This document shows positions 35,195 to 43,836 of a DNA stretch of 59,161 bases, piece by piece. This stretch comes from an uncultured Eubacteriales bacterium (GTDB taxonomy: Bacteria; Bacillota; Clostridia; Lachnospirales; Lachnospiraceae): assembly GCA_900319355.1 (NCBI GenBank), contig ONOC01000002.1:1-59161 (forward strand), written 5' to 3'. Positions within the stretch are counted from its first letter, which is position 1, and each line of letters starts with the position of its first letter. The position numbers and the translations under genes were made by a program. Below the pieces are notes generated by a model. It worked only from the letters and a program-made list of their open reading frames with translations. It searched no databases and was not told the DNA's origin.

Positions 35195-37570
35195 TCAGGC
35201 GAATGACTGCTCGGTCCGGTTGATGACCTCATCCTGCAGTTCCCTGTCCAGATTCCGGAAGTAATCCGAATACCCGGCCACGCGGACGATGAGATCCTTA
35301 TACTCATCCGGATGCGCCTGCGCATCGAGCAGCGTCTGCCGGTCGATGACGTTGAACTGAATGTGATGCCCGTCCATCGCAAAATACGAGCGGATGAGTC
35401 CGGCCAGGTTGTCCAGTCCCTTTTCTCCGGCCAGGGCAGACGGTGTAAACTTCTGGTTCAGGAGCGTGCCGCCGGTCGAGATGTGGTCCATCTTCGCACA
35501 GGATCTGATGACAGCCGTCGGTCCGTGCGTATCCGCATGCTTTTCCGGAGAGATGCCCTCGGACACCGGCTTGTTCGCCAGACGTCCGTTCGGTGTAGCA
35601 CCGATCACGCTGCCGAAATATACGTGGCAGGTCGTCGGCAGCATGTCGACGCGGTAGGTCCCGCCCTTCATGTTCGGCCGTCCCGTGATGGTGTCGCGGA
35701 ACAGTGCGAAGGCATCCTTCATGATGTCATCGGCGTAATCATCATCGTTGCCGTACTTCGGTGTTTTTTCCGATACGAGATGGTAAATATCCTCATATCC
35801 CTCGAAGTTGTGATCCATGGCCTCCATCAGCTCATGCATCGTGAACTTCTTCTTATCGTACACATTGTATTTCACGGCGGCAAGCGAATCCGTCACCGTG
35901 CCGATGCCGACGCCCTGGATATAGTTTGTATTATACCGCGCACCGCCGGCATTGTAATCCCTGCCTTTCTTAATGCAGTCGTTTGTCACGATGGACAGGC
36001 AGGGTGCCGGCATGTATTCCGCATACAGACGCTCTATCACGTTGTTGCCGCGGATCTTGACCTCGACGATGTACTCCATCTGTCTGCGGAAAGCATCCCA
36101 CAGCTCATCCCAGGTCCTGAAATCTTCCGCACTGCCGAGCTGCAGGCCGATCTGCTTTCCGGAGATTTCATCGTAGCCGTTGTGGAGTGTGAGCTGAAAA
36201 ATCTTCGGGATATTCAGATATCCGGTGAGGATATATGCCTCATTGCCCCAGCTGCCGGTCTCCACGCATCCGGAGGAGCCGCCCTGACGCGCATCTTCCA
36301 GCGATTTCCCTGCGTTCAGAAGCTCCTGGATGATCTCATCGGTATTGTAAAATGCCGGCTGGCCCCAGCCCTTGCGCGCGATCTCGCAGGCGCGCTTCAG
36401 GAATTTCTGCGGCGTCTTCTTGCTGATCTGCACATTGGAGTTCGGCTGAACGAGTTTCATCTCGTCCATGCAGTCAAGAATCAGATAGCTCACGCGGTTG
36501 ACGCCGTCCGAGCCGTCCTCCGCCACACCGCCGGTGTTGATATTCGCAAAATCCGTGTAGGTGCCGCTCTCCTTCAGCGTGACGCCGACCTTGACCGGTG
36601 CCGGCTGATTGTTGAACTTCACCCACAGGCACTCCAGCAGTTCCAGTGCCTGACTGTCATTCAGTCTTCCGGCTTCCACATCCGCCTCGTAGAACGGGTT
36701 CAGATGCTGATCCAGACGTCCCGGGCTGAAAGCGTCCCACGGATTCAGCTCCGTCGTCACGGCCAGATGCGTGAACCAGTAGTGCTGGATCGCCTGCCAG
36801 TAGGTCTGCGGCCTGTACGCGGGAACGACCTCGAGGTTCTTCACCATCTGAAGCAGCTCGGCTTTACGTTTCGGATCCGTACATTTTTCCGCCTCGGCGG
36901 CGATCAGATCGTGATAACGCTTTCCAAGGATGCAGACAGCGTCGCAGTCGATCTTCATGGCCTCGAGCTCTTCTCTCTTATCCAGTGCCTCCGGATCATT
37001 CATGAAATCCAGATGATCGATCGCATCCTGAATATCTGCCTTATGTTCCATGTATCCTTCGGCGAACACATTCCTGCCGCCGCAGGTGTGGCCCGGACCT
37101 CTCTGCTCCATAAATTCCGTGAACATGCCCGCGTCGTAGCAGTCTCTCCACGCAGGGGTCATGCGGGAAAGCAGACGGTCACGCATGGATTTGCCCTTCC
37201 AGTAGGGAATAATGATCTCCTCCTGGTCTCTGATATCCTGCTCCGTCACCTTAAAGGATACCAGCTTCCGGTCGTTCATGATGTGCATGTCTTCGACCGT
37301 ATGACAGCAGAGCTCCGGAAATGTCGGCGATGCCTGCGGGTCTCTGCCCTTTTCTCCGACGATCAGCTCTCCCTCGCCGAGGTAAAGTGTCTTTCTGGAA
37401 AAATATTCCTTCAGCACCAGTGCTCTCAGCACCGGAAGGGATACTTTGTCTTCGTATTCTTTGTACACTTCGGTCTCAATCTTCGCCCGCTCCAGATCAA
37501 TATGCGCCGGGGTTTCCATGCTCACTCTGCGCAGCTGACGGATTCTGTCATTCATACCGCGTTCTTCCAT
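35195..37570 (-). CDS. hypD: trans-4-hydroxy-L-proline dehydratase (glycyl radical enzyme)
   Basis: Oxygen-sensitive glycyl radical enzyme that dehydrates trans-4-hydroxy-L-proline to pyrroline-5-carboxylate. The 791-residue protein has a PFL-like N-domain, the thiyl-radical cysteine in GGSSGCVETGSWG, and the glycyl-radical loop RVAGYSDYF with Gly766 near the C-terminus. The C-E-T arrangement and the ending NRTEQSF fit HypD more than pyruvate formate-lyase or glycerol dehydratase. The flanking proC and activase genes are the known HypD neighbourhood. The start at 37570 follows GAGAGGAGAAC; a longer frame runs back into a repeat tract and is rejected. Confidence 0.93.
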   Translation of the reverse strand: MEERGMNDRIRQLRRVSMETPAHIDLERAKIETEVYKEYEDKVSLPVLRALVLKEYFSRKTLYLGEGELIVGEKGRDPQASPTFPELCCHTVEDMHIMNDRKLVSFKVTEQDIRDQEEIIIPYWKGKSMRDRLLSRMTPAWRDCYDAGMFTEFMEQRGPGHTCGGRNVFAEGYMEHKADIQDAIDHLDFMNDPEALDKREELEAMKIDCDAVCILGKRYHDLIAAEAEKCTDPKRKAELLQMVKNLEVVPAYRPQTYWQAIQHYWFTHLAVTTELNPWDAFSPGRLDQHLNPFYEADVEAGRLNDSQALELLECLWVKFNNQPAPVKVGVTLKESGTYTDFANINTGGVAEDGSDGVNRVSYLILDCMDEMKLVQPNSNVQISKKTPQKFLKRACEIARKGWGQPAFYNTDEIIQELLNAGKSLEDARQGGSSGCVETGSWGNEAYILTGYLNIPKIFQLTLHNGYDEISGKQIGLQLGSAEDFRTWDELWDAFRRQMEYIVEVKIRGNNVIERLYAEYMPAPCLSIVTNDCIKKGRDYNAGGARYNTNYIQGVGIGTVTDSLAAVKYNVYDKKKFTMHELMEAMDHNFEGYEDIYHLVSEKTPKYGNDDDYADDIMKDAFALFRDTITGRPNMKGGTYRVDMLPTTCHVYFGSVIGATPNGRLANKPVSEGISPEKHADTHGPTAVIRSCAKMDHISTGGTLLNQKFTPSALAGEKGLDNLAGLIRSYFAMDGHHIQFNVIDRQTLLDAQAHPDEYKDLIVRVAGYSDYFRNLDRELQDEVINRTEQSFA

Positions 37571-37623
37571 GTTCTCCTCTCTTTCCGCAGGCTTCCTGCC
37601 GGGATATCGGCCGTCATTTTCTG

Positions 37624-37698
37624 TGCCGCCTGTCCGTGCTGTCTGTCTGTACTGTCTGTCTGTGTTGTCTGTCCATGCTGTCTGTGCAGTCTGTATCA
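37624..37698. repeat. CTGT-rich short tandem repeats upstream of hypD
   Basis: About 75 bases consist of imperfect CTGTCTGT units, read as ACAGACAG on the hypD strand. They lie between the activase stop and the hypD ribosome site. The pattern resembles slippage-prone microsatellite DNA. Confidence 0.8.
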
Positions 37699-37746
37699 TT
37701 GATCCGGGGAATCCCGTTTTTCTCTGTCAGTCATTCGACAGCCGGA

Positions 37747-38655
37747 TCAGCCTCCGATCGACACCTGATGAAATCCCGCGTCGCGGAACTGCTGAGCAAA
37801 CTTCTTCATTTCTTCATCGTCCGGTGCCGTGAAATTCTTTCCCGGATAATCGCGTCCGAGCTTTCCGTATTTATGGGAGCCTGTATTGTGATACGGCAGC
37901 AGATTCACCTGCGCCGCGCGGATATTTCTCCCGCGGAGAATGGCGATGATGGCATCGATGCTTTCGGGATCGCCGTTGACTTCCTTTACCACCGGAATCC
38001 GGATGTAAATCTTCGCTCCGGCATCCGATATTTTTTTCAGATTATCAAGAATCCTGCCGTTATCGCGTCCCGTGTACTTCCGGTGTTTTTCCGGATTCGG
38101 CACCTTGATGTCATACAGCCAGGTGTCGACGTACGGCAGAAGCTGTTCAAAAAATTCATACGGCGCTTCGCCGCAGGTGTCAATGTTCAGCGGAATCCCC
38201 TCATAGTCCAGTTCTTTCACGATTTTCAGGACGTAATCCTGATCCATCGTCATGACCTCGCCGCCGGAGAGGGTCACGCCGCCGCCCGAATTCTCGTAAA
38301 AAATCCTGTCCTGCATACAGATCTTCACGAGTTCCTTTACGCTGTAATCTCTGCCGGTCACCGTTCTGAGATCCAGGAGGCAGGCATCAGTACAGGTGCC
38401 GCAGACCGTGCACTTCGTCCGGTCCGTCTGTGCTTTTCCATCCACGATGGCGATCGCTCCGTTCGGACATCTGGCCGCACACCGCCCGCAGCCGGTGCAT
38501 TTCTTCGTGTCCACGGAGAGCTCGGCCTCATAGCGCTGTGTCTCGGGATTGTGGCACCACTGACAGCGCAGAGGACATCCCTTGAAAAATACGGTCGTCC
38601 GTATACCGTCACCGTCGTGAATCGAATATTTCTGAATATTCGTAATCTCGTGCAT
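37747..38655 (-). CDS. Glycyl-radical enzyme activating enzyme (radical SAM) for HypD
   Basis: Installs the glycyl radical on HypD using S-adenosylmethionine and a 4Fe-4S cluster. The 302-residue protein shows the radical-SAM cysteine motif CPLRCQWC near residue 27. Two ferredoxin-type 4Fe-4S sites follow: CTGCGRCAARCP and CTVCGTCTDACL. GGGVTLSGGEVM and the C-terminal VNLLPYHNTGSHKYGKLG are typical of PFL-activase-like proteins. The start at 38655 follows GGGAGGAATC. It lies 176 bases upstream of hypD and begins the operon. A palindrome sits at its promoter. Confidence 0.94.
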   Translation of the reverse strand: MHEITNIQKYSIHDGDGIRTTVFFKGCPLRCQWCHNPETQRYEAELSVDTKKCTGCGRCAARCPNGAIAIVDGKAQTDRTKCTVCGTCTDACLLDLRTVTGRDYSVKELVKICMQDRIFYENSGGGVTLSGGEVMTMDQDYVLKIVKELDYEGIPLNIDTCGEAPYEFFEQLLPYVDTWLYDIKVPNPEKHRKYTGRDNGRILDNLKKISDAGAKIYIRIPVVKEVNGDPESIDAIIAILRGRNIRAAQVNLLPYHNTGSHKYGKLGRDYPGKNFTAPDDEEMKKFAQQFRDAGFHQVSIGG

Positions 38656-38701
38656 GATTCCTCCCGTTGTTTCTCCGCGCCGGACCGGTGATTCGTGCAT
38701 C

Positions 38702-38719
38702 GGTCTAGACCACGGTCTA
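38702..38719. promoter_or_regulatory. TetR-type operator at the activase promoter
   Basis: The inverted repeat TAGACC-AC-GGTCTA spans 38706-38719 and overlaps a second palindrome GGTCTAGACC at 38702-38711. It lies just downstream of the -10 box of the hypD-activase promoter, where a repressor would block initiation. A TetR-family gene lies 0.4 kb away. Confidence 0.6.
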
Positions 38720-38727
38720 TAAAATTG

Positions 38728-38755
38728 ATTATATGATTGTCCTCCCGAAATTCAA
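38728..38755 (-). promoter_or_regulatory. Promoter of the hypD activase operon
   Basis: On the minus strand TTGAAT and TATAAT are 16 bases apart. The palindromic operator follows immediately. The activase ATG is about 73 bases downstream. Confidence 0.65.
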
Positions 38756-38858
38756 TAACAGAATTTCAGTACGCTGGTATTATAATGGTGAAGGCAATGC
38801 TGATACGGAAGCCGGATTCTTGCCGGCAGCAGCTGATAAAAGCAGTTGAGGAAATCCA

Positions 38859-39110
38859 ATGTCAGAAGAAGCAGAAAGGAAGCCCGCCGGCCGTGCCGTG
38901 GCACACTGTCACCTTCCGGGGCTGTTTGAATTTTATGATTTCTACCGCGTTTTCCTTCCGCTTTACCGGAAGCACCGCGAGTATTTCTATGACTTGCGAT
39001 ATCGGTTCGCTCTACGGAGCACCTGCCGGATGGCGCACAGGGCTACCGTTTTTCAGTCGCCATGGAAAAAGGCCCTGTATGCATCAGGCTCTGTACGCAT
39101 CAGACCCTGA
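38859..39110 (+). pseudogene. Frameshifted remnant of an unrecognised conserved protein
   Basis: A good ribosome site (GAGGAAATCCA) precedes an ATG at 38859. The frame then reads KPAGRAVAHCHLPGLFEFYDFYRVFLPLYRKHREYFYDL. After about residue 46 the meaningful sequence appears to continue in another frame as TCDIGSLYGAPAGW, consistent with loss of two bases near 38990. The product then runs into unrelated sequence and ends inside the tetR gene on the opposite strand. From memory the first part resembles the N-terminus of a larger conserved clostridial protein, but I cannot name it. A small intact gene of 83 codons is the alternative. Confidence 0.5.
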
Positions 39111-39738
39111 AGCTTCCGAAGAGAACAGGCATATACTCCCGGCTGAAATCACCGAGAGAATAGGAGCCGTTGTGCATACACCAGTCCGTGACCAGCGCCC
39201 GCTCACAGAGGCTGTAAATCCGGACGATCTCTGTCACCGGTTTGGTGCGGACCAGTTCATTTTTTCTCTGTCCTTCCTCGATGATTTTCGTGATCAGGCG
39301 GAAATAGTACCGGTTCTGATCGAGCAGATTCGCCTCATCCTCTTTGAGGAGCTGGGCGGAGTAAAGGCTCGCGATGAGCTGACAGTCGAAATTCCTGCCG
39401 ATATAATCATGCACTTCGGCGTTCAGATACATCAGCTTATCAAAGGCATGCATATCCTCCGGCAGCGATTCCGCGAGGGCGCGGTATTTCTCATCCAGAA
39501 GAACAGGCAGTGTATCCAGCAGCCGGTCCTTGCTCCGGAAGTAGTAATAGAAGGTTCCCTTGGCGATCCCCGCCTCGCGCAGGATATCGTTCACGGTTGT
39601 CTTCTCAAAGCCCTTCTTATAGAACAGGTTCCAGGCGGTACGGATGATGCGGTCGCGCACGCTCTCCGGTTCCTGCTCCGCCTGTTTCCCGTCCGCCTCT
39701 GTCGAAGCTTCTCTTCCCCGTGTTTTCTTCTCTGTCAT
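39100..39738 (-). CDS. TetR/AcrR family transcriptional regulator
   Basis: A 212-residue repressor-type protein. After a charged 25-residue N-terminal extension, the helix-turn-helix reads RIIRTAWNLFYKKGFEKTTVNDILREAGIAKGTFYYYFRSKDRLLDT, a textbook TetR DNA-binding domain. The C-terminal ligand domain is helical and not recognisable. A GAGGAAAAATC site precedes the ATG. It lies 20 bases after the SRAP gene and could be co-transcribed with it. The nearest TetR-type palindrome is at the hypD-activase promoter, so regulation of hydroxyproline use is a reasonable guess. Confidence 0.92.
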   Translation of the reverse strand: MTEKKTRGREASTEADGKQAEQEPESVRDRIIRTAWNLFYKKGFEKTTVNDILREAGIAKGTFYYYFRSKDRLLDTLPVLLDEKYRALAESLPEDMHAFDKLMYLNAEVHDYIGRNFDCQLIASLYSAQLLKEDEANLLDQNRYYFRLITKIIEEGQRKNELVRTKPVTEIVRIYSLCERALVTDWCMHNGSYSLGDFSREYMPVLFGSFRV

Positions 39739-39758
39739 GATTTTTCCTCCGCCGAGGG

Positions 39759-40457
39759 CTACTGATCAAACAGGCTCATCTGCTCATACGGCCGGTAACT
39801 TTCCAGAGAAGGTTTCCACCCCTCCGCGAGCGTTTTCGGGATCTGTCTGCCGCACACCCATGTCCTTACATCTTCCTGCCGGAGCATCACCGGCATACGG
39901 TCGTGTACTTTTTTCACATCGTCATTCGGCGACGTCGTCAGGATAACGAAACGCCATTCCCCGGTCCACTTCGCACATCCTGCCAGATAGATCACCCGCT
40001 CCTCTTTCCGGAAAAAAGAAACCTTCACCTTATCCGGCGTATATTCATAAAACCCGCTGACCGGGATGACACAGCGGCCCGCCTGCATCGCATACCTGAA
40101 AGCCGCCTTCGTATCCGCTGTCTCCGTGCGGGCATTGATGAGAAGCTTTTTCCGGGAATCATAATTTTCCTGAAATCCCCAGTGTGCTTCCGTGAGCCAT
40201 ATACCTGTCTCTTTGCGGTTTCCGTCAGCCGCTTCTTCCTCTGCACGCGGGCATGAAGGATCAGCCCCGGTACGCGAAACGGAACGGTCCGTCCCGCTCA
40301 TCATGACGGATCTCTCCGCCATGATCACCGGTGCAGCATCGGTCGGCCGCACATCACCGGAGGATATCCGCAGGGCTCCCGCCTGCTCCCTGAAGGAAGG
40401 AAAATCCGTCAGCAGTTCTTTCTGAAAGGTATCATCAATATAATATCTTCCGCACAA
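39759..40457 (-). CDS. SRAP (YedK/HMCES) DNA-protein crosslink protein, TTG start
   Basis: SOS-response-associated peptidase family protein, which forms a covalent thiazolidine with abasic sites in single-stranded DNA. The catalytic Cys must be residue 2. The only fitting start is a TTG at 40457, preceded by GGAGGTAATTGCG, which gives M-CGRYYID. Other active-site motifs are LINARTETADTKAAF (Asn, Arg), VIPVSGFYEYTPD (Glu) and KKVHDRMPVML (His). An insertion of about 40 polar residues follows GDVRPTDAAPVIM, making the 232-residue protein a little long. It lies directly upstream of tetR. Confidence 0.9.
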   Translation of the reverse strand: MCGRYYIDDTFQKELLTDFPSFREQAGALRISSGDVRPTDAAPVIMAERSVMMSGTDRSVSRTGADPSCPRAEEEAADGNRKETGIWLTEAHWGFQENYDSRKKLLINARTETADTKAAFRYAMQAGRCVIPVSGFYEYTPDKVKVSFFRKEERVIYLAGCAKWTGEWRFVILTTSPNDDVKKVHDRMPVMLRQEDVRTWVCGRQIPKTLAEGWKPSLESYRPYEQMSLFDQ

Positions 40458-40489
40458 CGCAATTACCTCCAAAGGTCCGGTACAGCTGA

Positions 40490-41869
40490 TCAGGTCGCAA
40501 TATGCAGGATACTGGTCGCCAGTGCGAAATAAATACTGAGCGAAACCGCATCGACGATGGTCGTGATCAGCGGGCTCGCCATGACCGCAGGGTCGAATCC
40601 GATCTTGTCCGTTACCATAGGAAGAATGGCACCGATAGTCTTGGAGAAGATCACGACGCACACCAGCGTGATACATACGATCAGTGCGATCTCCGGTGTG
40701 ACGCGGTCCAGCAGAATCAGCTTGAAAAAGTTCACGAAAGCCAGGGTGAATCCGCAGAGAACAGCCACTCTGATCTCCTTCCAGATGACACGCACCAGAT
40801 CACGGAACCTGATCTCCTGAAGCGACAGACCACGGATAACGGACACACTCGCCTGAGAACCCGCATTGCCGCCGGTATCCATCAGCATCGGGATATAAGC
40901 CGTCAGGACCACATACCTGGACAGCGCGTTCTCATAGCTTGTAATGATCGCACCCGTAAAGGTCGCCGAGATCATGAGAAGCAGCAGCCAGGGAATTCTC
41001 TTTCTGAAGGTTTCAAAAATCCCCGTCTTCAGGTATGGTTTCTCCGAAGGAATAATAGCGGCCATCTTCTCCATATCCTCCGTGGCCTCTTCCTCCATGA
41101 TGTCGACAACATCATCGATGGTGATGATGCCGACCATCCGGTTTTCCTTGTCCACGACAGGCATGACGGTAAAGTCATACTTCTGCATCTCCTGTGCGGC
41201 TTCCTCCTGGTCGGTCATCGTCGTCACGCTGATGACGTTCTCGTTCATGATTTTTCCGATCAGTGCATCCTGCGGCATGATCAGCAGATAGCGCAGAGCA
41301 ACCGTGCCCTTCAGCACACGCTTGTTGTCAAGCACATAACAGACGTTGACGGTCTCCGAATCAAGTCCGATCTTCCTGATTCTGTCAATGGCATCCTGAA
41401 CCGTCATGTCCTCCTTCAGGTCGACAAACTCGACGGTCATCACAGAACCGGCCGAGTCATCAGGATACTGAAGAAGATGATTGATATCCTTCCGCGTCTC
41501 CGGTGAGGCGTTTGCGAGGATTTTTTTCACGACGTTGGCGGGCATTTCCTCCAGAAGGTCGGTTGCATCATCGGCCATCAGGTTGTCGATGATGTTCGAC
41601 GCCTCCTTGTTGGACAGCTGCATGATGATGTATTTCTGATCATCGACCTCCAGCATGGGGAACACATCCGCGGCCAGATCCTTCGGAAGAATCCGGAACA
41701 TCTTCAGGGAATCCTCGTCTTCCATGGAGTCCATGATTGCCGCGATATCCGCTTCATTCATGTCCGCCACTTCACGTCGGAGCCTGCTGTACTGCTTTGT
41801 TTTCAGTAATTCGATCAGTTCTTCCGCCTGCAGTTCTTCGTTTTCCTGCTCCGATGTCTCTTCAGCCAT
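40490..41869 (-). CDS. mgtE: Magnesium transporter MgtE
   Basis: Homodimeric magnesium channel. The 459-residue protein has the MgtE N domain (residues 15-130, Leu/Asp-rich helices with DEDSLKMFRILPKDLAADVF), two CBS domains (MTVQDAIDRIRKIGLDSETVNVCYVLD and FTVMPVVDKENRMVGIITIDDVVDIMEEE), then five transmembrane helices beginning RIPWLLLLMISATFTGAII. The pore motif AYIPMLMDTGGNAGSQASVSVIRG is intact. The start follows GGGAGGCATCGCC. It is a single gene on the minus strand, divergent from the first MATE gene. Confidence 0.96.
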   Translation of the reverse strand: MAEETSEQENEELQAEELIELLKTKQYSRLRREVADMNEADIAAIMDSMEDEDSLKMFRILPKDLAADVFPMLEVDDQKYIIMQLSNKEASNIIDNLMADDATDLLEEMPANVVKKILANASPETRKDINHLLQYPDDSAGSVMTVEFVDLKEDMTVQDAIDRIRKIGLDSETVNVCYVLDNKRVLKGTVALRYLLIMPQDALIGKIMNENVISVTTMTDQEEAAQEMQKYDFTVMPVVDKENRMVGIITIDDVVDIMEEEATEDMEKMAAIIPSEKPYLKTGIFETFRKRIPWLLLLMISATFTGAIITSYENALSRYVVLTAYIPMLMDTGGNAGSQASVSVIRGLSLQEIRFRDLVRVIWKEIRVAVLCGFTLAFVNFFKLILLDRVTPEIALIVCITLVCVVIFSKTIGAILPMVTDKIGFDPAVMASPLITTIVDAVSLSIYFALATSILHIAT

Positions 41870-42106
41870 GGCGATGCCTCCCTTCTTTTCACTGCTGTTC
41901 CCGCCGGGCGTAAAATCCCGTCGTCATCTCTGATCATCCGTGTTGATTCGTGCAGAACACGGACATCTTATACTAGCAGAATCAGAAAGAAAAAACCATA
42001 AAACGGACATCAGAATTTTTCTGTCGTTTTTGTGAAAATGCATTTTATTTTTTCGAAAATTCTGTTAGAGTATAAAGGTTGCGTTGTGTATACAGAGGGT
42101 TAAAAA

Positions 42107-43456
42107 ATGCAGGAAAATAAAATGGGTGTGATGCCCGTCAGGAAACTGATCATCAACATGTCTGTACCGATGATGATTTCGATGCTGGTGCAGGCACTTT
42201 ACAATGTCGTTGACTCGATTTTTGTGGCCATGCTTTCCGAAAATGCTCTGACGGCGGTTACGATAGCGTTTCCGCTGCAGAACCTTATGATCTCGGTTGG
42301 CGCCGGTACCGGTGTGGGTATCAACGCCATGCTTTCCCGTGCCCTGGGGGAAAAGCGATATGACAGGTCAGACGCGGCTGCCAACACCGGTATACTGCTC
42401 GCTGTCTTCAGTGCGGCTGTTTTTCTTATCATCGGACTGACCTGTTCAGCACCGTTTATCAGTACACAGACGGCTGATCCCGAGATCCGGCAGCTCGGCA
42501 ATACCTATCTCACCATCGTCACCACCATCGGCATCGGTCTGTTCCTGCAGGTCACTTTTGAGAGGCTGCTGCAGTCCACCGGCCGGACAATGCTTTCCAT
42601 GGTCTCGCAGATCACAGGTGCTGTGATCAATATTATTTTTGATCCGGTATTCATCTTCGGTATCGGTCCTTTCCCGGAGATGGGCGTGGCCGGCGCTGCT
42701 TATGCCACCGTCATGGGCCAGTGTGCAGCGGCCTGCCTCGGACTTTTTCTGAATCTCCGTTACAACAAAGAGCTTCATTATTCACTGAAAAAAGTCTTCC
42801 GCCCTCAGGCATCCGTCATCGGACGCATCTATGCCGTCGGCGTTCCTTCCATACTGATGATGGCGATCGGGTCTGTCATGACATACTGCATGAACATGAT
42901 CCTGAAGGCTTTTTCGTCTACAGCCATCGCCGTATTCGGCGTATATTTCAAGCTGCAGTCATTCTTCTTCATGCCCGTTTTCGGACTGAATAACGGCATG
43001 ATCCCGGTTCTCGCTTACAATCTCGGCGCCAGGAAAAAAGAGAGGATCGATGAATCTCTGAAATTTGCGCTTAAGCTTGCCGTGCTGATCATGGTCTGCG
43101 GAACGCTGGTATTTGAGCTGTTTCCGAAACAGCTGCTTTCTCTTTTTTCACCGTCGGCCGATATGATCCGGATGGGTGTCCCGGCGCTCAGAACCATAGC
43201 CATACACTTCCCGATCGCCGCATGCGGTATCGTCATGGGTTCTATCTTTCAGGCGTTTTCGAGAAGCATCTACTCGCTTTTCGTATCGCTCGGCAGACAG
43301 CTCGTCATCCTCATACCTGCTGCGTGGCTTCTGGCTCAGACGGGAAATATAAACAATGTCTGGTGGTGCTTCCTCATCGCAGAGTGCGCGTCACTGACAC
43401 TGTCACTGATTTTCTTTAAGAAAGTATACAGAGAAGAAATCACGGAGAAATTCTGA
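42107..43456 (+). CDS. MATE family efflux transporter 1
   Basis: A 449-residue multidrug and toxin extrusion antiporter with about 12 transmembrane helices in two homologous halves. The N-terminus reads KLIINMSVPMMISMLVQALYNVVDSIFVAML, typical of DinF/NorM-type MATE proteins. FLQVTFERLLQSTGRTMLSMVSQITGAVINIIFDPVFIFG is a family hallmark. It is a single plus-strand gene in a mostly minus-strand region, with a rather AT-rich upstream sequence and its own terminator. The substrate is unknown. Confidence 0.93.
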   Translation: MQENKMGVMPVRKLIINMSVPMMISMLVQALYNVVDSIFVAMLSENALTAVTIAFPLQNLMISVGAGTGVGINAMLSRALGEKRYDRSDAAANTGILLAVFSAAVFLIIGLTCSAPFISTQTADPEIRQLGNTYLTIVTTIGIGLFLQVTFERLLQSTGRTMLSMVSQITGAVINIIFDPVFIFGIGPFPEMGVAGAAYATVMGQCAAACLGLFLNLRYNKELHYSLKKVFRPQASVIGRIYAVGVPSILMMAIGSVMTYCMNMILKAFSSTAIAVFGVYFKLQSFFFMPVFGLNNGMIPVLAYNLGARKKERIDESLKFALKLAVLIMVCGTLVFELFPKQLLSLFSPSADMIRMGVPALRTIAIHFPIAACGIVMGSIFQAFSRSIYSLFVSLGRQLVILIPAAWLLAQTGNINNVWWCFLIAECASLTLSLIFFKKVYREEITEKF

Positions 43457-43484
43457 TCCTGCCGTGTGGAAGTGACATGGAGAT

Positions 43485-43521
43485 GCAGCCTGCCGGGGAG
43501 TCCCCGCGGGCTGCACTTTTT
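43485..43521 (+). terminator. Intrinsic terminator after MATE 1
   Basis: GCAGCC and GGGCTGC outer arms with an inner CGGGG/CCCCG stem are followed by ACTTTTT. It lies 29 bases after the MATE stop. Confidence 0.85.
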
Positions 43522-43552
43522 GAAAATCAGATTTTCTGAAAATGAAAGTAAC

Positions 43553-43580
43553 AAAAGAGCAGCTGCCGTCGCAGCTGCTC
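43553..43580 (-). terminator. Intrinsic terminator after tRNA-Arg
   Basis: A perfect 10-bp stem, GAGCAGCTGC with GCAGCTGCTC, and a four-base loop are followed on the minus strand by TTTTGTTA. It lies 14 bases after the tRNA. Confidence 0.9.
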
Positions 43581-43593
43581 TCTTATATTGAAG

Positions 43594-43667
43594 CGTGCGT
43601 TAGAGGATTCGAACCCCCGGCCTTTTGGTCCGTAGCCAAACGCTCTATCCAGCTGAGCTAAACGCAC
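43594..43667 (-). tRNA. tRNA-Arg (anticodon ACG)
   Basis: A 74-nt cloverleaf on the minus strand. The acceptor is GTGCGTT/AACGCAC, the D stem GCTC/GAGC, the anticodon stem TTTGG/CCAAA with loop CTACGGA (anticodon ACG, normally A-to-I edited to read CGN), and the T arm is GGGGG-TTCGAAT-CCTCT. The discriminator is G. CCA is not encoded. It is a stand-alone unit with its own promoter and terminator. Confidence 0.95.
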
Positions 43668-43699
43668 ACACCTGACTGCTTCTGCAATCAGCAAATGTT

Positions 43700-43728
43700 A
43701 TAATAGCGCAACACGTCTCCAATGTCAA
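43700..43728 (-). promoter_or_regulatory. Consensus promoter of tRNA-Arg
   Basis: On the minus strand TTGACA and TATTAT are exactly 17 bases apart, about 33 bases upstream of the mature tRNA. Confidence 0.88.
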
Positions 43729-43836
43729 CAAAAAATTCAGATTATTTCCCGCAGATACATTGATCATCCTCCTCAGGATTAAACCGCAGGCCGCCGTTTT
43801 CCCGGCCGCAACGGTTTATAACTGTTCGTACAGCCT

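Noticed and set aside
37624-37698. CRISPR-like array
   Set aside because: The units are four-base repeats without unique spacers, so this is a microsatellite.
35312-37702. Open frame of 796 codons on the plus strand
   Set aside because: It is antisense to hypD, whose catalytic motifs and ribosome site are unambiguous.
38737-39765. Open frame of 342 codons on the plus strand
   Set aside because: Most of it is antisense to the clear TetR gene. Only the first part overlaps the probable remnant at 38859.
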